Source: Thermoplasmataceae archaeon (GTDB lineage: Archaea; Thermoplasmatota; Thermoplasmata; Thermoplasmatales; Thermoplasmataceae). Taken from it: 64,000 nucleotides of DNA. Positions 7,259 to 16,339 of this stretch are shown one piece after another. The number at the start of each line of letters is the position of its first letter. The first letter of the stretch is position 1. The notes below the pieces were generated by a model that saw only the letters and a program-made list of their open reading frames with translations, did no database searches and had not been told where the DNA came from. Location of the stretch: NCBI GenBank assembly GCA_038729425.1, contig JAVYSB010000003.1, positions 137,192-201,191 on the forward strand, read 5' to 3'. A program made the position numbers and the translations under genes.

Positions 7259-9649
7259 ATGGATCTGGACATTGCCTCCATGGAAGCAAAATGGAGAAAG
7301 GTGTGGGAAAATTCAGAGGTATATTCATACAAATTCAGGGAAGATTACAAAAAGAGAAAATTTTACTGGATTGATACGCCACCACCCACGGTAAGCGGGA
7401 AGATGCACATGGGGCATGCCTTTTCCTATACACATCAGGACATAATTGCAAGATACAGAAGAATGAAAGGATACACAGTCTTCTATCCGTGGGGATTTGA
7501 CGACAATGGCCTCCCAACTGAGAGATTTACAGAAAAGACCATTGGCATGAGAGCTGAAAAAATGCCCCTTGGAGAGTTTATCGAAGCTGCAAAGAGGGTG
7601 AGTCTTGACTCTGAGAAGAGACTTCTGGATTCCTTCTCAAGGATCGGCCTTAGTGCCGATTTCAGGAACTATTATACTTCAGTTTCAGATGATTCCAAGA
7701 GAATTTCACAGAGAATGTTTCTTGACCTTGTAAAAAAAGGACGTTCCTATAGGAAAGAGGGTGCAATAATATACTGCACAACATGCCACACAGCAATATC
7801 GCAGATCGAAATGAAGGATGCTGAGGTAACGACCGATTTTGTCTATATAAGATTCAGAACCGATGCTGGACCCATGGTTGTCGCCACCACAAGACCTGAA
7901 ATGTTGGCTTCATGTGTTGCGATATTCGTAAATCAAGCAGACGGAAGATTCTCTGCTTTCGTTGGAAAAGAAGCTACCGTGCCTTTATACGGCCAGAAAG
8001 TGAGAATTTACGCAGATGATGCTGTGGATATGAACAAAGGTACCGGTGCCGAAATGGTCTGCACTTTTGGGGACCAGAATGACCTTGAACTGTGGAAAAA
8101 ATATAATTTCGGCCTCAGAATCATTGTGAGGAACGATGGCCGAATTGAAGATTCCGGGCTGCTTAATGGGCTAACAGTCCAGGAAGCAAGGAAGAAGATC
8201 ATGGGCGTCCTGCAATCCGAGGGGCTGGTCGAGAAGATTGAACGGGTGAAGCATTCCGTCAACACCCATGAAAGATGCGGAACTCCAATTGAAATTTCCA
8301 TCGGGAAGCAGTGGTTTGTGCGGTACCTGGACATGAAAGACCAGCTAATTGAAGCTGGCAGGAAGGTTAAATGGCACCCTGATCACATGAGAATCAGGTA
8401 TGAGACGTGGGTAAACGGCCTGAAATGGGACTGGTGTATTTCAAGGCAGAGATTCTACGGTGTTCCGTTCCCCGTATGGTACTGCAAAAGGTGCGGCGAG
8501 ACCATATTTGCCAATGAGGATATGCTACCAGTTGATCCTAGACTCGGATATTCCGGATTAAGATGCCATAAGTGTGGATCCGAAGACCTGCAGCCGGAGA
8601 CCGACATAATGGATACATGGGCAACATCATCGCTCTCGCCAAGGCTTTCTACGGAGAAAGATGGTGTATTTGACATGATAGACGAAATGGACATAAGATT
8701 TCAGGGGCATGACATTATCACGGCCTGGGCCTTCACAACCATGGTCAGGTCTCTAATACATGACTCCAGAATACCCTGGAGCAACATCTATGTCAGCGGT
8801 AATGTAAATGACCCTTATGGACAGAAGATGAGCAAAAGTAAGGGAAATATCTCCGAGCCGGAAGATTTCATATCTCAATTCGGGGCAGATGCTGTAAGGT
8901 ACTGGAGTTCGACGGCACTGCCGGGAGAAGATATTAAGATTAAGGAACAGGAATATGTAAGGGGGAAGAGAACGGTAATCAAGCTACACAATGCTACCAA
9001 GCTTGTCAGGATGCTGTCTGGAGAAATTGGCGGAACAGACTTTTCCTACCCAATATATCCGGTGAACCGGTGGATAATCTCGAAGATTTCAGATGTTGCG
9101 AAGAGTGTGGGGGATTATCTGAATCAATATGAGATCGCTAAGGCGAGGTCAATCTTGGACGATTTCTTCTGGAACGTATTCTGCGACAACTATCTTGAGA
9201 TCATAAAGGGAAGACTAAATTCCATTACAAAGAATAATGGAGATATCCGTGAGATCGAGGATACTGTAAGGGTTGCAAGATATTCCATGTACGCAATCCT
9301 CAGGCTCTACGCACCTTTCATGCCTTACATCGCGGAAGAATCTTATCATGATCTTTCGGGACTACCGGAAGAAGTAAGCATTCACAACCAGTCCACCACG
9401 GATCTGGATCAATTGGAACCTTACCTTGATGAATCTGCAGAGTTTGATTACATTTCCGAAGTTTTGTCCAGGATAAGAGCCTTCAAGAGCTCTATGAAGC
9501 TTTCGCTTTCTGCGCCTCTTTCCCTAATCATACTTGGCGGAACAAGATCAACCATAGAGGCACACCAAGACATCATAAGAGATGTCATGAAGATCGACAC
9601 TCTTAACGTCAAGGATTCTAACGAAATCACCGTTACCTTACCAGACTGA
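7259..9649 (+). CDS. valS: Valyl-tRNA synthetase
   Basis: Class I aminoacyl-tRNA synthetase that charges tRNA-Val. Motifs in order: the substrate-binding PPPTVSGKMHMGHAFSYTH with HMGH (HIGH variant, about residues 49-52), an editing (CP1) domain from about 150 to 340, Cys pairs CKRCG and CHKCG typical of zinc-binding archaeal enzymes, and KMSKSKGN (about residue 523). The DALR-type anticodon domain follows. At 796 residues it is slightly short, lacking the long C-terminal coiled coil of bacterial ValS. Start ATG 7259 opens directly on the conserved N terminus with almost no leader. Confidence 0.96.
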   Translation: MDLDIASMEAKWRKVWENSEVYSYKFREDYKKRKFYWIDTPPPTVSGKMHMGHAFSYTHQDIIARYRRMKGYTVFYPWGFDDNGLPTERFTEKTIGMRAEKMPLGEFIEAAKRVSLDSEKRLLDSFSRIGLSADFRNYYTSVSDDSKRISQRMFLDLVKKGRSYRKEGAIIYCTTCHTAISQIEMKDAEVTTDFVYIRFRTDAGPMVVATTRPEMLASCVAIFVNQADGRFSAFVGKEATVPLYGQKVRIYADDAVDMNKGTGAEMVCTFGDQNDLELWKKYNFGLRIIVRNDGRIEDSGLLNGLTVQEARKKIMGVLQSEGLVEKIERVKHSVNTHERCGTPIEISIGKQWFVRYLDMKDQLIEAGRKVKWHPDHMRIRYETWVNGLKWDWCISRQRFYGVPFPVWYCKRCGETIFANEDMLPVDPRLGYSGLRCHKCGSEDLQPETDIMDTWATSSLSPRLSTEKDGVFDMIDEMDIRFQGHDIITAWAFTTMVRSLIHDSRIPWSNIYVSGNVNDPYGQKMSKSKGNISEPEDFISQFGADAVRYWSSTALPGEDIKIKEQEYVRGKRTVIKLHNATKLVRMLSGEIGGTDFSYPIYPVNRWIISKISDVAKSVGDYLNQYEIAKARSILDDFFWNVFCDNYLEIIKGRLNSITKNNGDIREIEDTVRVARYSMYAILRLYAPFMPYIAEESYHDLSGLPEEVSIHNQSTTDLDQLEPYLDESAEFDYISEVLSRIRAFKSSMKLSLSAPLSLIILGGTRSTIEAHQDIIRDVMKIDTLNVKDSNEITVTLPD

Positions 9650-9753
9650 TGGACGTGAATGATATACCGCCGTTACCAACCTATCAGGAAAAGCATAATA
9701 AGCGGTCCTTAGTTAACATGAACACCAATACCCAAGAATGCGGAGTATGAGGA

Positions 9754-10287
9754 ATGAAGCTGCCAAATAGAAAGAGGATGCTGAAGATAGGGATTTCACT
9801 CCTGGTACTATCGATTGTTGTGTTTTCTGTCTCATCTTATTTTATAACGGACCATACGAGAAGCTACAATGAACAGCAAATTGCTGCGGGTGCGAGCAAT
9901 CCATATCGCCTTTCCCTGGTCGGTGTTTCCCAGGGGGACGATCTGGAGTATTCCATTTCCGCGTCTGCACCCAGCGTAAACCTGACTGTGTTCTGGTCCT
10001 CTCCCAGTGGCCAGCATTTGAGCGATCAGAAACTCAGTTCAAATTCAACTGTTACTTCGGTTATTATCGCTCCTGAATCCGGAAATTGGACTTTGAGTGT
10101 TGTAAATAATGGAAGCACAACCGTCAATGCAACAATATCAATCGGTGACATCAGCTATTCATTGATTTATTCGGTGGTCATTGGCTTTGTCCTGCTCCCT
10201 GCTGGAATTGCATTTATCGCACTGTTCTTTTACGTAAGGCGCATCGAAAACAAGATGAAACAAAAAATGGAGAGGGAATTAAGATGA
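9754..10287 (+). CDS. Membrane-anchored protein of unknown function
   Basis: 177 residues with an N-terminal membrane segment (about 10-30), an extracellular Ser/Thr/Asn-rich domain of roughly 100 residues with several N-x-S/T sequons, and a second membrane segment (about 132-158), then a basic tail KMKQKMERELR. This suggests a surface protein with a beta-rich outside domain. I do not recognise a family. The start ATG has GAGG three bases upstream. Its stop codon abuts the stop of the convergent glnA exactly (10287/10288). Confidence 0.7.
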   Translation: MKLPNRKRMLKIGISLLVLSIVVFSVSSYFITDHTRSYNEQQIAAGASNPYRLSLVGVSQGDDLEYSISASAPSVNLTVFWSSPSGQHLSDQKLSSNSTVTSVIIAPESGNWTLSVVNNGSTTVNATISIGDISYSLIYSVVIGFVLLPAGIAFIALFFYVRRIENKMKQKMERELR

Positions 10288-11622
10288 TCACAATAGCGGA
10301 AGATAGCGATTTATTTCCCACTCGGTCACATATGACCTGAAACTGTCCCACTCTCTCTGTTTCACAGTAATGAAGTTGTCAAAGATATGCTCACCCAGAG
10401 TTTCCTTCATTATTTTACTGTTTCTAAAGTGGTGAAGTGCTTCCCCCAAGCTCTCTGGCATCGATACAATGCCTTCATTTGTTCTCTCTTCCTGTGTCAT
10501 GTGGAAAATGTCCTTTTCTACGGGATCAGGGGGTTCAATTCTGTGATCTATCCCGTCAATCCCCATGGCAAGCATAGCAGCAAACTGCAGATAAGGATTT
10601 CCAGCGGAATCCGGGCATCTAAGCTCCATTCTCTTTCTCATTCCTTCACCTGCGGGTACCCTAACGAGTGCACTCCTGTTCTTGTTTGCCCATGATATGT
10701 AAACAGGCGCTTCATATCCAGGTATCAGCCTTTTATACGAGTTAACCCAGGAAGCCATTATGGCAGATGCTCCCTGTATGTTCTTGAGCAACCCGCCCAT
10801 ATAGTGCATTCCAAGATCACTGATCTCATATTTAGCACCCTTCTCATAGAAAAGGTTTACAGACTCATCGCTTGCCATGATGCTTTGGTGTACGTGCATT
10901 CCTGTTCCGTTCACGCCATTTATAGGCTTTGGCATGAACGTCGCGTAAAGGCCGTGCCTGAGGGCGACGTTTTTGATTATGTTCTTCAGCATAGCGACTC
11001 GGTCAGCCATAACCAGCGCCTTATCATAACGGAGATCTATCTCCTGCTGTCCGTAAGCCACCTCATGATGCGCTGCCTCTGGTCTGTAACCCATGGAATG
11101 AAGTATGAGCAGAATCTCCTGCCTTATCTCACTAGCCTTATCCATTGGGGTACTGTCAAAGTAACCTGCGTTATCACTGGGATTGTTCGTAGGGTTTCCA
11201 TTCTGGTCCCTCCTGAAAATAAAGAACTCAAACTCAGGTCCAACAAAAAAGTCCATGTGCCGTTTCTGTATTTTTTCCACAACTTTCTCAAGCACATATC
11301 TGGGATCTCCCGGAAATCTTTCGCCCTTTGGTGTGATGATCTTGCAGATGAATCTTGCCGATTTGACATGATCCGGTGTTTCCGGTATGATGGAATATGT
11401 AGAAAGATCTGGTACTGCCCTCATATCAGATTCCTCAATCTGTGCATATCCAGCAACTGAACTCCCATCAAAGACAACTCCTTCACTCAGAGCGCTCTCA
11501 AACCTGTTCATAGGCACGGTGAGGGTTTTTACCATGCCGAGAATGTCCGTGAACTGCATCTGCAGAAACTTAATCTCATCCGCTTTTATCCGGCTCAGAA
11601 CATCTTTTATAAGATCTTCCAT
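10288..11622 (-). CDS. glnA: Glutamine synthetase type I
   Basis: ATP-dependent ligation of ammonia to glutamate. The 444-residue protein has the N-terminal beta-grasp motif FTDILGMVKTLTVP, the active-site VFDGSSVAGYAQIEESDM, the PEFEFF metal-binding segment, NGTGMHVHQS with its catalytic histidine, and the ATP-site YISWANKNRSALVRVP. The length and the RCPDSAGNPYLQFAAML segment fit the GSI-alpha group, which lacks the 25-residue insertion of adenylylated enzymes. I did not see the adenylylation tyrosine context. It lies downstream of ppa on the same strand after a 56-base gap with its own A+T-rich promoter stretch. Confidence 0.97.
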   Translation of the reverse strand: MEDLIKDVLSRIKADEIKFLQMQFTDILGMVKTLTVPMNRFESALSEGVVFDGSSVAGYAQIEESDMRAVPDLSTYSIIPETPDHVKSARFICKIITPKGERFPGDPRYVLEKVVEKIQKRHMDFFVGPEFEFFIFRRDQNGNPTNNPSDNAGYFDSTPMDKASEIRQEILLILHSMGYRPEAAHHEVAYGQQEIDLRYDKALVMADRVAMLKNIIKNVALRHGLYATFMPKPINGVNGTGMHVHQSIMASDESVNLFYEKGAKYEISDLGMHYMGGLLKNIQGASAIMASWVNSYKRLIPGYEAPVYISWANKNRSALVRVPAGEGMRKRMELRCPDSAGNPYLQFAAMLAMGIDGIDHRIEPPDPVEKDIFHMTQEERTNEGIVSMPESLGEALHHFRNSKIMKETLGEHIFDNFITVKQREWDSFRSYVTEWEINRYLPLL

Positions 11623-11678
11623 GAGGAGTAATGGATTGATAAAGATAAAAAAGTTTAGTAATTATTATTGAATATTTT

Positions 11679-12224
11679 TCACTTCTTACCGTATTTCTTG
11701 TTGTACATGTCAATGGATTCAAGTATCTCCTTGACAGCCATGGCTTTATCTCCCCATCCGGTAACCTCGGTCTTCTTATTTTCCAGTCTCTTGTAGGTTG
11801 TGAAGAATTCTACGATTTCGTCTGCAAGATGTTTCGGGAGATCGTCGAGCTTCTGCACATTCTTGTAGTAAGGATCATCTTTAGCCACCGCGAGAATCTT
11901 ATTGTCCACCTCTCCCTTGTCCAGCATTTTCATTATCGCAATTGGCCTGGATGCCACGATAGTTCCCGGAAACGTGGGCTGAGATATCAGAAGAAGCACA
12001 TCCATTGGATCATTGTCGTAATATAACGTCTTGGGGATAAGCCCATAGTCCGTTGGATATACGACGGAGGAATGCAGGACGCGGTCCAGAACAATGCCTG
12101 GAAATTCTTTCGCGATCTCGTACTTATTCTTGGAACCCTTAGGGGTTTCCACTACGGTATAGAAAACCTCTGGTGGGTCAGGACCAACAGGAACCGAATG
12201 CCAGTAACTTCCGTTTTCTGCCAT
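11679..12224 (-). CDS. ppa: Inorganic pyrophosphatase, family I
   Basis: Cytoplasmic hydrolysis of pyrophosphate, pulling biosynthetic reactions forward. The 181-residue protein has the family I signature DNDPMDVL with the three metal-binding aspartates, followed by [10 protein letters not shown]-type residues (here [10 protein letters not shown]) and [10 protein letters not shown] near the C terminus. A TATA-like CTTTATATGC (12246-12255, minus strand) sits about 26 bases before the ATG, so the message should be leaderless. Confidence 0.97.
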   Translation of the reverse strand: MAENGSYWHSVPVGPDPPEVFYTVVETPKGSKNKYEIAKEFPGIVLDRVLHSSVVYPTDYGLIPKTLYYDNDPMDVLLLISQPTFPGTIVASRPIAIMKMLDKGEVDNKILAVAKDDPYYKNVQKLDDLPKHLADEIVEFFTTYKRLENKKTEVTGWGDKAMAVKEILESIDMYNKKYGKK

Positions 12225-12362
12225 GCAACATTATTTGAGCAGAGCATATAAAGTAGTCTCCTCACGCATAATGCATCAGAAGACAGGCAGCATAGTTTGC
12301 TGACAGATAAATAAATTTCCCTGTATAAGCTTTTAAGTCTGTAGAGATTAACCACAGGTTCT
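12225..12362. promoter_or_regulatory. Divergent promoter region, ppa / GHMP kinase
   Basis: Two TATA-like boxes face outward: CTTTATATGC on the minus strand for ppa and GCTTTTAAG (about 12329-12337) on the plus strand. Each lies about 25 bases before an ATG. This layout supports leaderless starts for both genes. Confidence 0.55.
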
Positions 12363-13376
12363 ATGTCACCAGTTCCTACGAGACTTGTATCTTACAGCCC
12401 GCTGAGAATCAGCTTCGGCGGTGGTGGCACTGATATCAGCCCCTTCATTGAAAAATACGGATCTGCTGTCCTGAACACTACCATAGACCGTGGCGTGATG
12501 GTCAGATATGTAAAGGATGATTTTCCACTTGAAATCTCGTCCAGAGACTTCGTCAAAAGCTACCTCATAAGTCATGAGCAGAGAACTGCAAAGAGCGTGT
12601 CCGAAAATATCATGAACCTTTTCGTTTCGAGAAAAATAGAGTCCGGAAGGGTTATAATGAACAGTGATGTCCCCCCCGGCTCTGGACTGGGTTCATCAAG
12701 TGCGCTTACCACAGCTGTAATTGGGCTGATTGATTCTCTCACTGGTAAAAGGAAGAGCCCCATTGAGCTTGCCAATGAATCTTTCCTGACCGAGAGAGAC
12801 CTGCTAGGCGTTACCCTTGGAAGACAGGATCCCTATGCGATCTCTGTAGGAGGCTTCAAATTCATGGAATTTGACGGTGATAAGGTGAAGATTGAGAAAT
12901 TCAATGCCGGAACATCTTTCCTGAATACGCTTGAAAATAGTATCCTTCTCGTATATACTGGCAAGACAAGGGAAAGTTCAGCTGCCCTTGCAGAACAAGT
13001 GGAAAAGGCAAAAATTGGGGAAGGGAATACGATTGCCAGACTCCTCTATTTGAAGGAGCTAGCATATGATATGAGAGATGCCGTCAGGCAGGAAGATGTC
13101 CATGCACTTGCTTCACTAATAAACAGAGGGTGGGAAATAAAAAAGTCCCTAGGAAAAAACGTATCAAATGACAGAATCGAAAGGATAGAGAAAAGAGCAT
13201 TTGCCTCAGGTGCAGAGGCTGTAAGGCTCCTTGGAGGTGGCTCGCAGGGATTTGTTCTGGCGCTTGCTAATGAGGGAAAACTTGAGAAATTGCAGGAGGC
13301 CATGGTGAAGTCGTCACGATTCGTTGTGAGGGTATCTTTTGATCCGATGGGAACGAGAGTGATCGACGGGCAGTGA
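12363..13376 (+). CDS. GHMP kinase, candidate mevalonate-3-phosphate 5-kinase
   Basis: 337-residue GHMP-superfamily kinase. It opens with SPLRISFGGGGTDISPF, carries the ATP-loop motif PPGSGLGSSSALTTAV (about 102-117) and ends with LLGGGSQGFVLALA, the C-terminal glycine motif. The N terminus is of the sugar-kinase (heptose-7-phosphate kinase-like) type, as is the Thermoplasma acidophilum mevalonate-3-phosphate 5-kinase. In Thermoplasmatales that enzyme acts after mevalonate 3-kinase in the acid-adapted mevalonate route to archaeal lipids. The organism context favours this over a sugar kinase, but no other isoprenoid gene is nearby. A promoter box about 30 bases upstream supports this start. 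Confidence 0.6.
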   Translation: MSPVPTRLVSYSPLRISFGGGGTDISPFIEKYGSAVLNTTIDRGVMVRYVKDDFPLEISSRDFVKSYLISHEQRTAKSVSENIMNLFVSRKIESGRVIMNSDVPPGSGLGSSSALTTAVIGLIDSLTGKRKSPIELANESFLTERDLLGVTLGRQDPYAISVGGFKFMEFDGDKVKIEKFNAGTSFLNTLENSILLVYTGKTRESSAALAEQVEKAKIGEGNTIARLLYLKELAYDMRDAVRQEDVHALASLINRGWEIKKSLGKNVSNDRIERIEKRAFASGAEAVRLLGGGSQGFVLALANEGKLEKLQEAMVKSSRFVVRVSFDPMGTRVIDGQ

Positions 13377-13377
13377 C

Positions 13378-13833
13378 TCAATCAAGCCCGAAATATTTCC
13401 TGATTATTCTATATGTCAGACCCCATATTACCCATCCTTCGTTTACGTATGCGGCGCCATGACTTTCAGGGCCAGATGAATATTCAAGATCCTTGATCCC
13501 TATCAGACGAACTTCCGCAACTTCATCTCCGGGACTGTAGGCCGGAAAATTTTCCAGGGAGAAAGCGATTGGGTAGATTGATATTTTGGGATTCGCCTTG
13601 CTGTGCATGATACCCATGCGGGCTGTAATCTGCCCTTCGTTTATACTTACAGAAGTTTCCTCAAGAGTCTCGCGGATAGCGGCCTCTTCCGGCGTCTCTC
13701 CTTTTTTAAGAAACCCTCCAGGCAGAGCTATATTTCCAGACCATGGGTCGTCTTCCCTGTCTTTCCTCTTTATGAAGAGTATTGATTTAGAATCCGTGAT
13801 AAGAGATACAGCAGCAGATCCTGTACGTAGCAA
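13378..13833 (-). CDS. Nudix hydrolase
   Basis: 151-residue Nudix protein with a complete box, GGFLKKGETPEEAAIRETLEE (residues about 38-58), where the glutamates bind Mg2+ for pyrophosphohydrolysis. The preceding DDPWSGNIALPGG recalls coenzyme A or nucleotide-sugar pyrophosphatases, but the substrate cannot be read from sequence. The start is a TTG at 13831-13833, 14 bases after the stop of the DUF1805 gene, so the two are probably cotranscribed. Its stop is one base from the convergent GHMP kinase stop. Confidence 0.9.
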   Translation of the reverse strand: MLRTGSAAVSLITDSKSILFIKRKDREDDPWSGNIALPGGFLKKGETPEEAAIRETLEETSVSINEGQITARMGIMHSKANPKISIYPIAFSLENFPAYSPGDEVAEVRLIGIKDLEYSSGPESHGAAYVNEGWVIWGLTYRIIRKYFGLD

Positions 13834-13847
13834 CTCTATTTCCTACC

Positions 13848-14135
13848 CTAAAGAAGTGAGATTATCTCGTCAACTTTCTGCCCTTCACTAAGACCCATTG
13901 ACCGTGCTTTGCTTGTAACTCCAACCACATTGGCTTTAAGAAGTGTTTCCAGGTCTTTCACCCCTGTAACCCTCACAGCGGTATCGCCAAGTTTTTCAGC
14001 GGCTTCAAGATTGAGGTACCCGCACATTGCATATCCTTTCGTACCCCTCAGTATGAGTAGCGGCGCAGTCCCCACAGAGTAGGAGAAGAATTCATACTCT
14101 TTGCCCCTTATGTTTACAGTCTCGAACCTGAACAT
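13848..14135 (-). CDS. DUF1805 family small protein
   Basis: 95-residue protein matching the archaeal DUF1805 pattern: GTKGYAMCGYLNLEAAEKLGD followed by AVRVTGVKDLETLLKANVV and a C-terminal ARSMGLSEGQKVDEI helix. No biochemical role is established for the family. It heads a probable two-gene unit with the Nudix gene. Start ATG 14133-14135. Confidence 0.75.
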   Translation of the reverse strand: MFRFETVNIRGKEYEFFSYSVGTAPLLILRGTKGYAMCGYLNLEAAEKLGDTAVRVTGVKDLETLLKANVVGVTSKARSMGLSEGQKVDEIISLL

Positions 14136-14639
14136 GTATTCCTTATTATTGATGAAGATAAAACCTTATCAGCATCTCCATGGATGTTACATCTGCGACA
14201 AGTTTAGCAGTGCTCAGCCGCTCAGTTGGGCTGGATTTAATAGTTTTCAGCCTCTATGCGTAATGCAGATCGCCAGGTCAATTCAGAAAATGCCTCATAG
14301 ATTTGTGCGAAGTTATGCACATTCCGAAGTTGTTACTTCCAGCAAAGAGATAAATTGAATTTCTCAGTGACTTTACACTTTATTAAAAATACTTGGTCTC
14401 ATCAAGCGCCGATATCAATTACATGACAATCTCATGTCTCATTTTTATAGTAAATGTGTCTAACAGCCATTCCGAACCACCTAATTTGAGATGGCTACAC
14501 AACTGCTTTATTCATAATGCCTCATTCACTGACATTTCCAGATAAGCAGCTCAGCCATAAAAATATAGGTCGAGAGGGTTATGAAGAGAGATTAGCAATA
14601 CTTATATAGAAGTTTATTTTTACTTACTCGGGATCATTA
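14136..14639. other. 504-base intergenic region with thermosome promoter
   Basis: Long divergent region upstream of the thermosome gene. CTTATATAG (14601-14609) is a good TATA box, placing the start about 8 bases before the thsB ATG. The rest has no open frame with coding character, no repeat array and no RNA I recognise. The size leaves room for heat-shock regulator sites, but no clear dyad was found. Confidence 0.5.
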
Positions 14640-16268
14640 ATGATAGGCGGACAACCAATATTTATACTTAGGGAAGGCACAAAGAGAGAATCCGGAAAGG
14701 ATGCAATGCAAAATAACATTGAAGCTGCAAAGAGTATCGCCCGTTCAGTGAGAACCACACTTGGCCCGAGGGGAATGGACAAGATGCTGGTAGATTCACT
14801 CGGTGACATTGTCATAACCAATGACGGTGTGACTATTCTGAAGGAAATGGACGTTGAACACCCCGCGGCAAAGATGATGGTGGAAGTCTCCAAGACACAG
14901 GATAGTTATGTCGGTGACGGAACAACCACTGCAGTGGTGATTGCAGGCGCACTGCTTCAGGAAGCAGAAGGGTTGATCGCGCAGAACGTGCATCCTACTG
15001 TGATAGCTGAAGGCTACAGGATGGCAGCTGCAGAAGCCCAGAAGATACTTCAGGGATCGTCAAAACCAGTCAAGCCGGATGACAAGAAACTTCTGATGAA
15101 AATGGCGGGAACTTCGCTCAGCAGCAAGAGCGCTTCAGGAAGCAAAGAAATCCTTGACGAGATTTCATATGAAGCGGTTCACAAGGTTGCTGAGGTCCAA
15201 GACGGAAAAGTTTCGGTCGATTTTGATAATATACAGCTGGTGAAGAAACAGGGAGAAGATATAGACGCCACTGAACTCATAGACGGCATAATAGTTGACA
15301 AGGAGAAAGTCCACCCAGGAATGCCCGACTATGTGAAGAATGCAAAGATAGCCCTGATGAACGCAGCTCTTGAGATCAAGAAGCCAGAATTTGACACGAA
15401 CATCAGGATTGATGACCCATCCATGATCCAGAAATTCCTCTCTCAGGAAGAAGATCTCCTGAAAGAAATGGTCAAAAAGGTTAAGGCAACCGGGGCCAAT
15501 GTTCTGATAACCCAGAAAGGTATTGACGACCTGGCACAGCACTATCTTGCCAAGGAAGGTATATACGCCGTAAGAAGGGTGAAGAAGAGCGATGTTGAGA
15601 AACTTGCCAAGGCAACTGGCGCATCTATTGCTTCATCCATAGATGAGATAAGCGAAACCGATCTCGGAAAGGCCGATCTTGTTGAACAGAAGAAGATAGG
15701 TGAAGATTACCTGACGTTTGTAACAGGGTGCAGCAACCCCAAGGCAGTAAGCATACTTGTGAGAGGCGGAACTGAGCATGTTGTCGACGAGATTGAAAGA
15801 TCCCTTACAGACTCGCTGCATGTTGTAGCTGTTGCCGTTGAAGACGGTGCATACGTATCCGGGGGAGGATCATCAGCTGCCGAGATCGCCTTCAGGCTCA
15901 GGGAATATGCATCAAAGGTCGGGGGAAGACAGCAGCTTGCCATTGAGAGATTCGCAAACGCCATGGAGGAGATCCCCAGAGCTCTTTCGGAAAATGCCGG
16001 CCTCGACCCCATAGACGTGCTCATAAAGATAAGAAGTAAGCACGCTGAGGGAAAGAAAACTTACGGAGTTAATGTCTTTTCAGGCGAAGTAGAGGATATG
16101 GATAAGGCTGGCGTAATAGAGCCGATCAGGGTGGGAAAACAGGCCATAGAGTCTGCAACAGAAGCTAGCGTGATGATACTGAGGATCGACGATGTCATTG
16201 CTACGAAATCAAAGGGCGGAGCTACTCCCCCAGCACCATCACCAGGTGGGGGAGCTGGCGAAGACTAA
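14640..16268 (+). CDS. thsB: Thermosome (group II chaperonin), beta-type subunit
   Basis: Subunit of the archaeal double-ring folding chaperone. The 542-residue protein begins [20 protein letters not shown], nearly the Thermoplasma beta-subunit N terminus rather than alpha. ATPase motifs [25 protein letters not shown]-type ([12 protein letters not shown]) and the GDGTTTAV nucleotide site are intact. The apical helical-protrusion region lies around 240-280, and the flexible C-terminal tail ends in Gly/Pro repeats and GAGED. It is monocistronic, with a strong TATA box upstream and a T-tract downstream. Confidence 0.97.
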   Translation: MIGGQPIFILREGTKRESGKDAMQNNIEAAKSIARSVRTTLGPRGMDKMLVDSLGDIVITNDGVTILKEMDVEHPAAKMMVEVSKTQDSYVGDGTTTAVVIAGALLQEAEGLIAQNVHPTVIAEGYRMAAAEAQKILQGSSKPVKPDDKKLLMKMAGTSLSSKSASGSKEILDEISYEAVHKVAEVQDGKVSVDFDNIQLVKKQGEDIDATELIDGIIVDKEKVHPGMPDYVKNAKIALMNAALEIKKPEFDTNIRIDDPSMIQKFLSQEEDLLKEMVKKVKATGANVLITQKGIDDLAQHYLAKEGIYAVRRVKKSDVEKLAKATGASIASSIDEISETDLGKADLVEQKKIGEDYLTFVTGCSNPKAVSILVRGGTEHVVDEIERSLTDSLHVVAVAVEDGAYVSGGGSSAAEIAFRLREYASKVGGRQQLAIERFANAMEEIPRALSENAGLDPIDVLIKIRSKHAEGKKTYGVNVFSGEVEDMDKAGVIEPIRVGKQAIESATEASVMILRIDDVIATKSKGGATPPAPSPGGGAGED

Positions 16269-16280
16269 ACTTATTCCAAC

Positions 16281-16295
16281 TTTTTCTTTTTTTTT
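16281..16295 (+). terminator. T-tract terminator after thsB
   Basis: The run TTTTTCTTTTTTTTT begins 13 bases after the thsB stop. Archaeal RNA polymerase ends transcription at such T-rich tracts without a hairpin. Confidence 0.65.
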
Positions 16296-16339
16296 ACGAT
16301 TAGGGTCAAGATTAATTATTTCTTTTTCCATTTACATCC

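Noticed and set aside
10804-11460. 218-codon plus-strand frame inside glnA
   Set aside because: Antisense shadow of a confidently identified gene; no recognisable motifs.
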